The position numbers and the translations under genes are program-made. DNA of 15,013 nucleotides from Methylococcales bacterium. GTDB taxonomy: Bacteria > Pseudomonadota > Gammaproteobacteria > Methylococcales > UBA1147. How positions within the stretch are numbered: position 1 is the first letter of the stretch; each line of letters begins with the position of its first letter. The notes beneath the pieces were generated by a model. That model made no database searches and was not told where the DNA came from. It was given only the letters and a program-made list of their open reading frames with translations. The stretch is taken from assembly GCA_024958995.1 (NCBI GenBank), contig JANXGZ010000312.1, positions 1 through 15,013 on the forward strand. The letters are read 5' to 3'. Shown piece after piece: positions 15,008 to 15,013 of the stretch.

Positions 15008-15013
15008 TTCGTT

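Noticed and set aside
1..15013. CRISPR array, toxin-antitoxin pair, retron or defence operon
   Set aside because: No regularly spaced repeats, no reverse transcriptase, nuclease or paired small toxin and antitoxin genes were seen in the window.

Overview
This window looks like the chromosome of a gammaproteobacterium of moderate G+C. The main clue is the minus-strand block ftsH – glmM – tpiA – secG – tRNA-Leu(GAG), a housekeeping arrangement known from that class. A YegQ/TrhP-type U32 protein and an RND efflux pair of proteobacterial type agree with this. I cannot name the genus.

Layout. (1) 1-1495: a tRNA-Met(CAT), then a cluster of palindromic elements, then the N-terminal piece of a phage-type tyrosine integrase (223-528), then almost 1 kb with no convincing gene. 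This reads as the eroded scar of a genomic island at a tRNA gene. (2) 1496-3475: a small unrecognised 71-aa gene (+) facing a 540-aa FAD oxidoreductase of the phytoene desaturase/carotenoid isomerase/RetSat class (−), with a hairpin between them. (3) 3476-4112: about 640 bp without a supported gene. (4) 4113-9973: a plus-strand operon of trhP (tRNA U34 hydroxylation), an RND periplasmic adaptor and an RND inner-membrane pump. A 21-codon ORF resembling a signal peptide lies between adaptor and pump, and no outer-membrane channel gene is present. (5) 10007-10054: a long, nearly perfect palindromic terminator serving both converging transcription units. (6) 10053-15007, all minus strand: ftsH, a terminator, glmM, a predicted promoter, tpiA, secG and tRNA-Leu. 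folP, often found between ftsH and glmM, is absent here.

How the genes work together. The ftsH block supplies membrane proteolysis, UDP-GlcNAc precursor synthesis, glycolysis and protein export. The terminator after ftsH and a good promoter before tpiA suggest that it is read as at least two or three units. The adaptor and pump should form an energy-driven efflux system that must borrow an outer-membrane factor encoded elsewhere. trhP is probably co-transcribed with them through position rather than shared function.

I found no clear new multi-gene system. The best leads are the paired odd palindromes between tRNA-Met and the integrase remnant, the signal-peptide-like mini-ORF inside the RND operon, and the lost folP.
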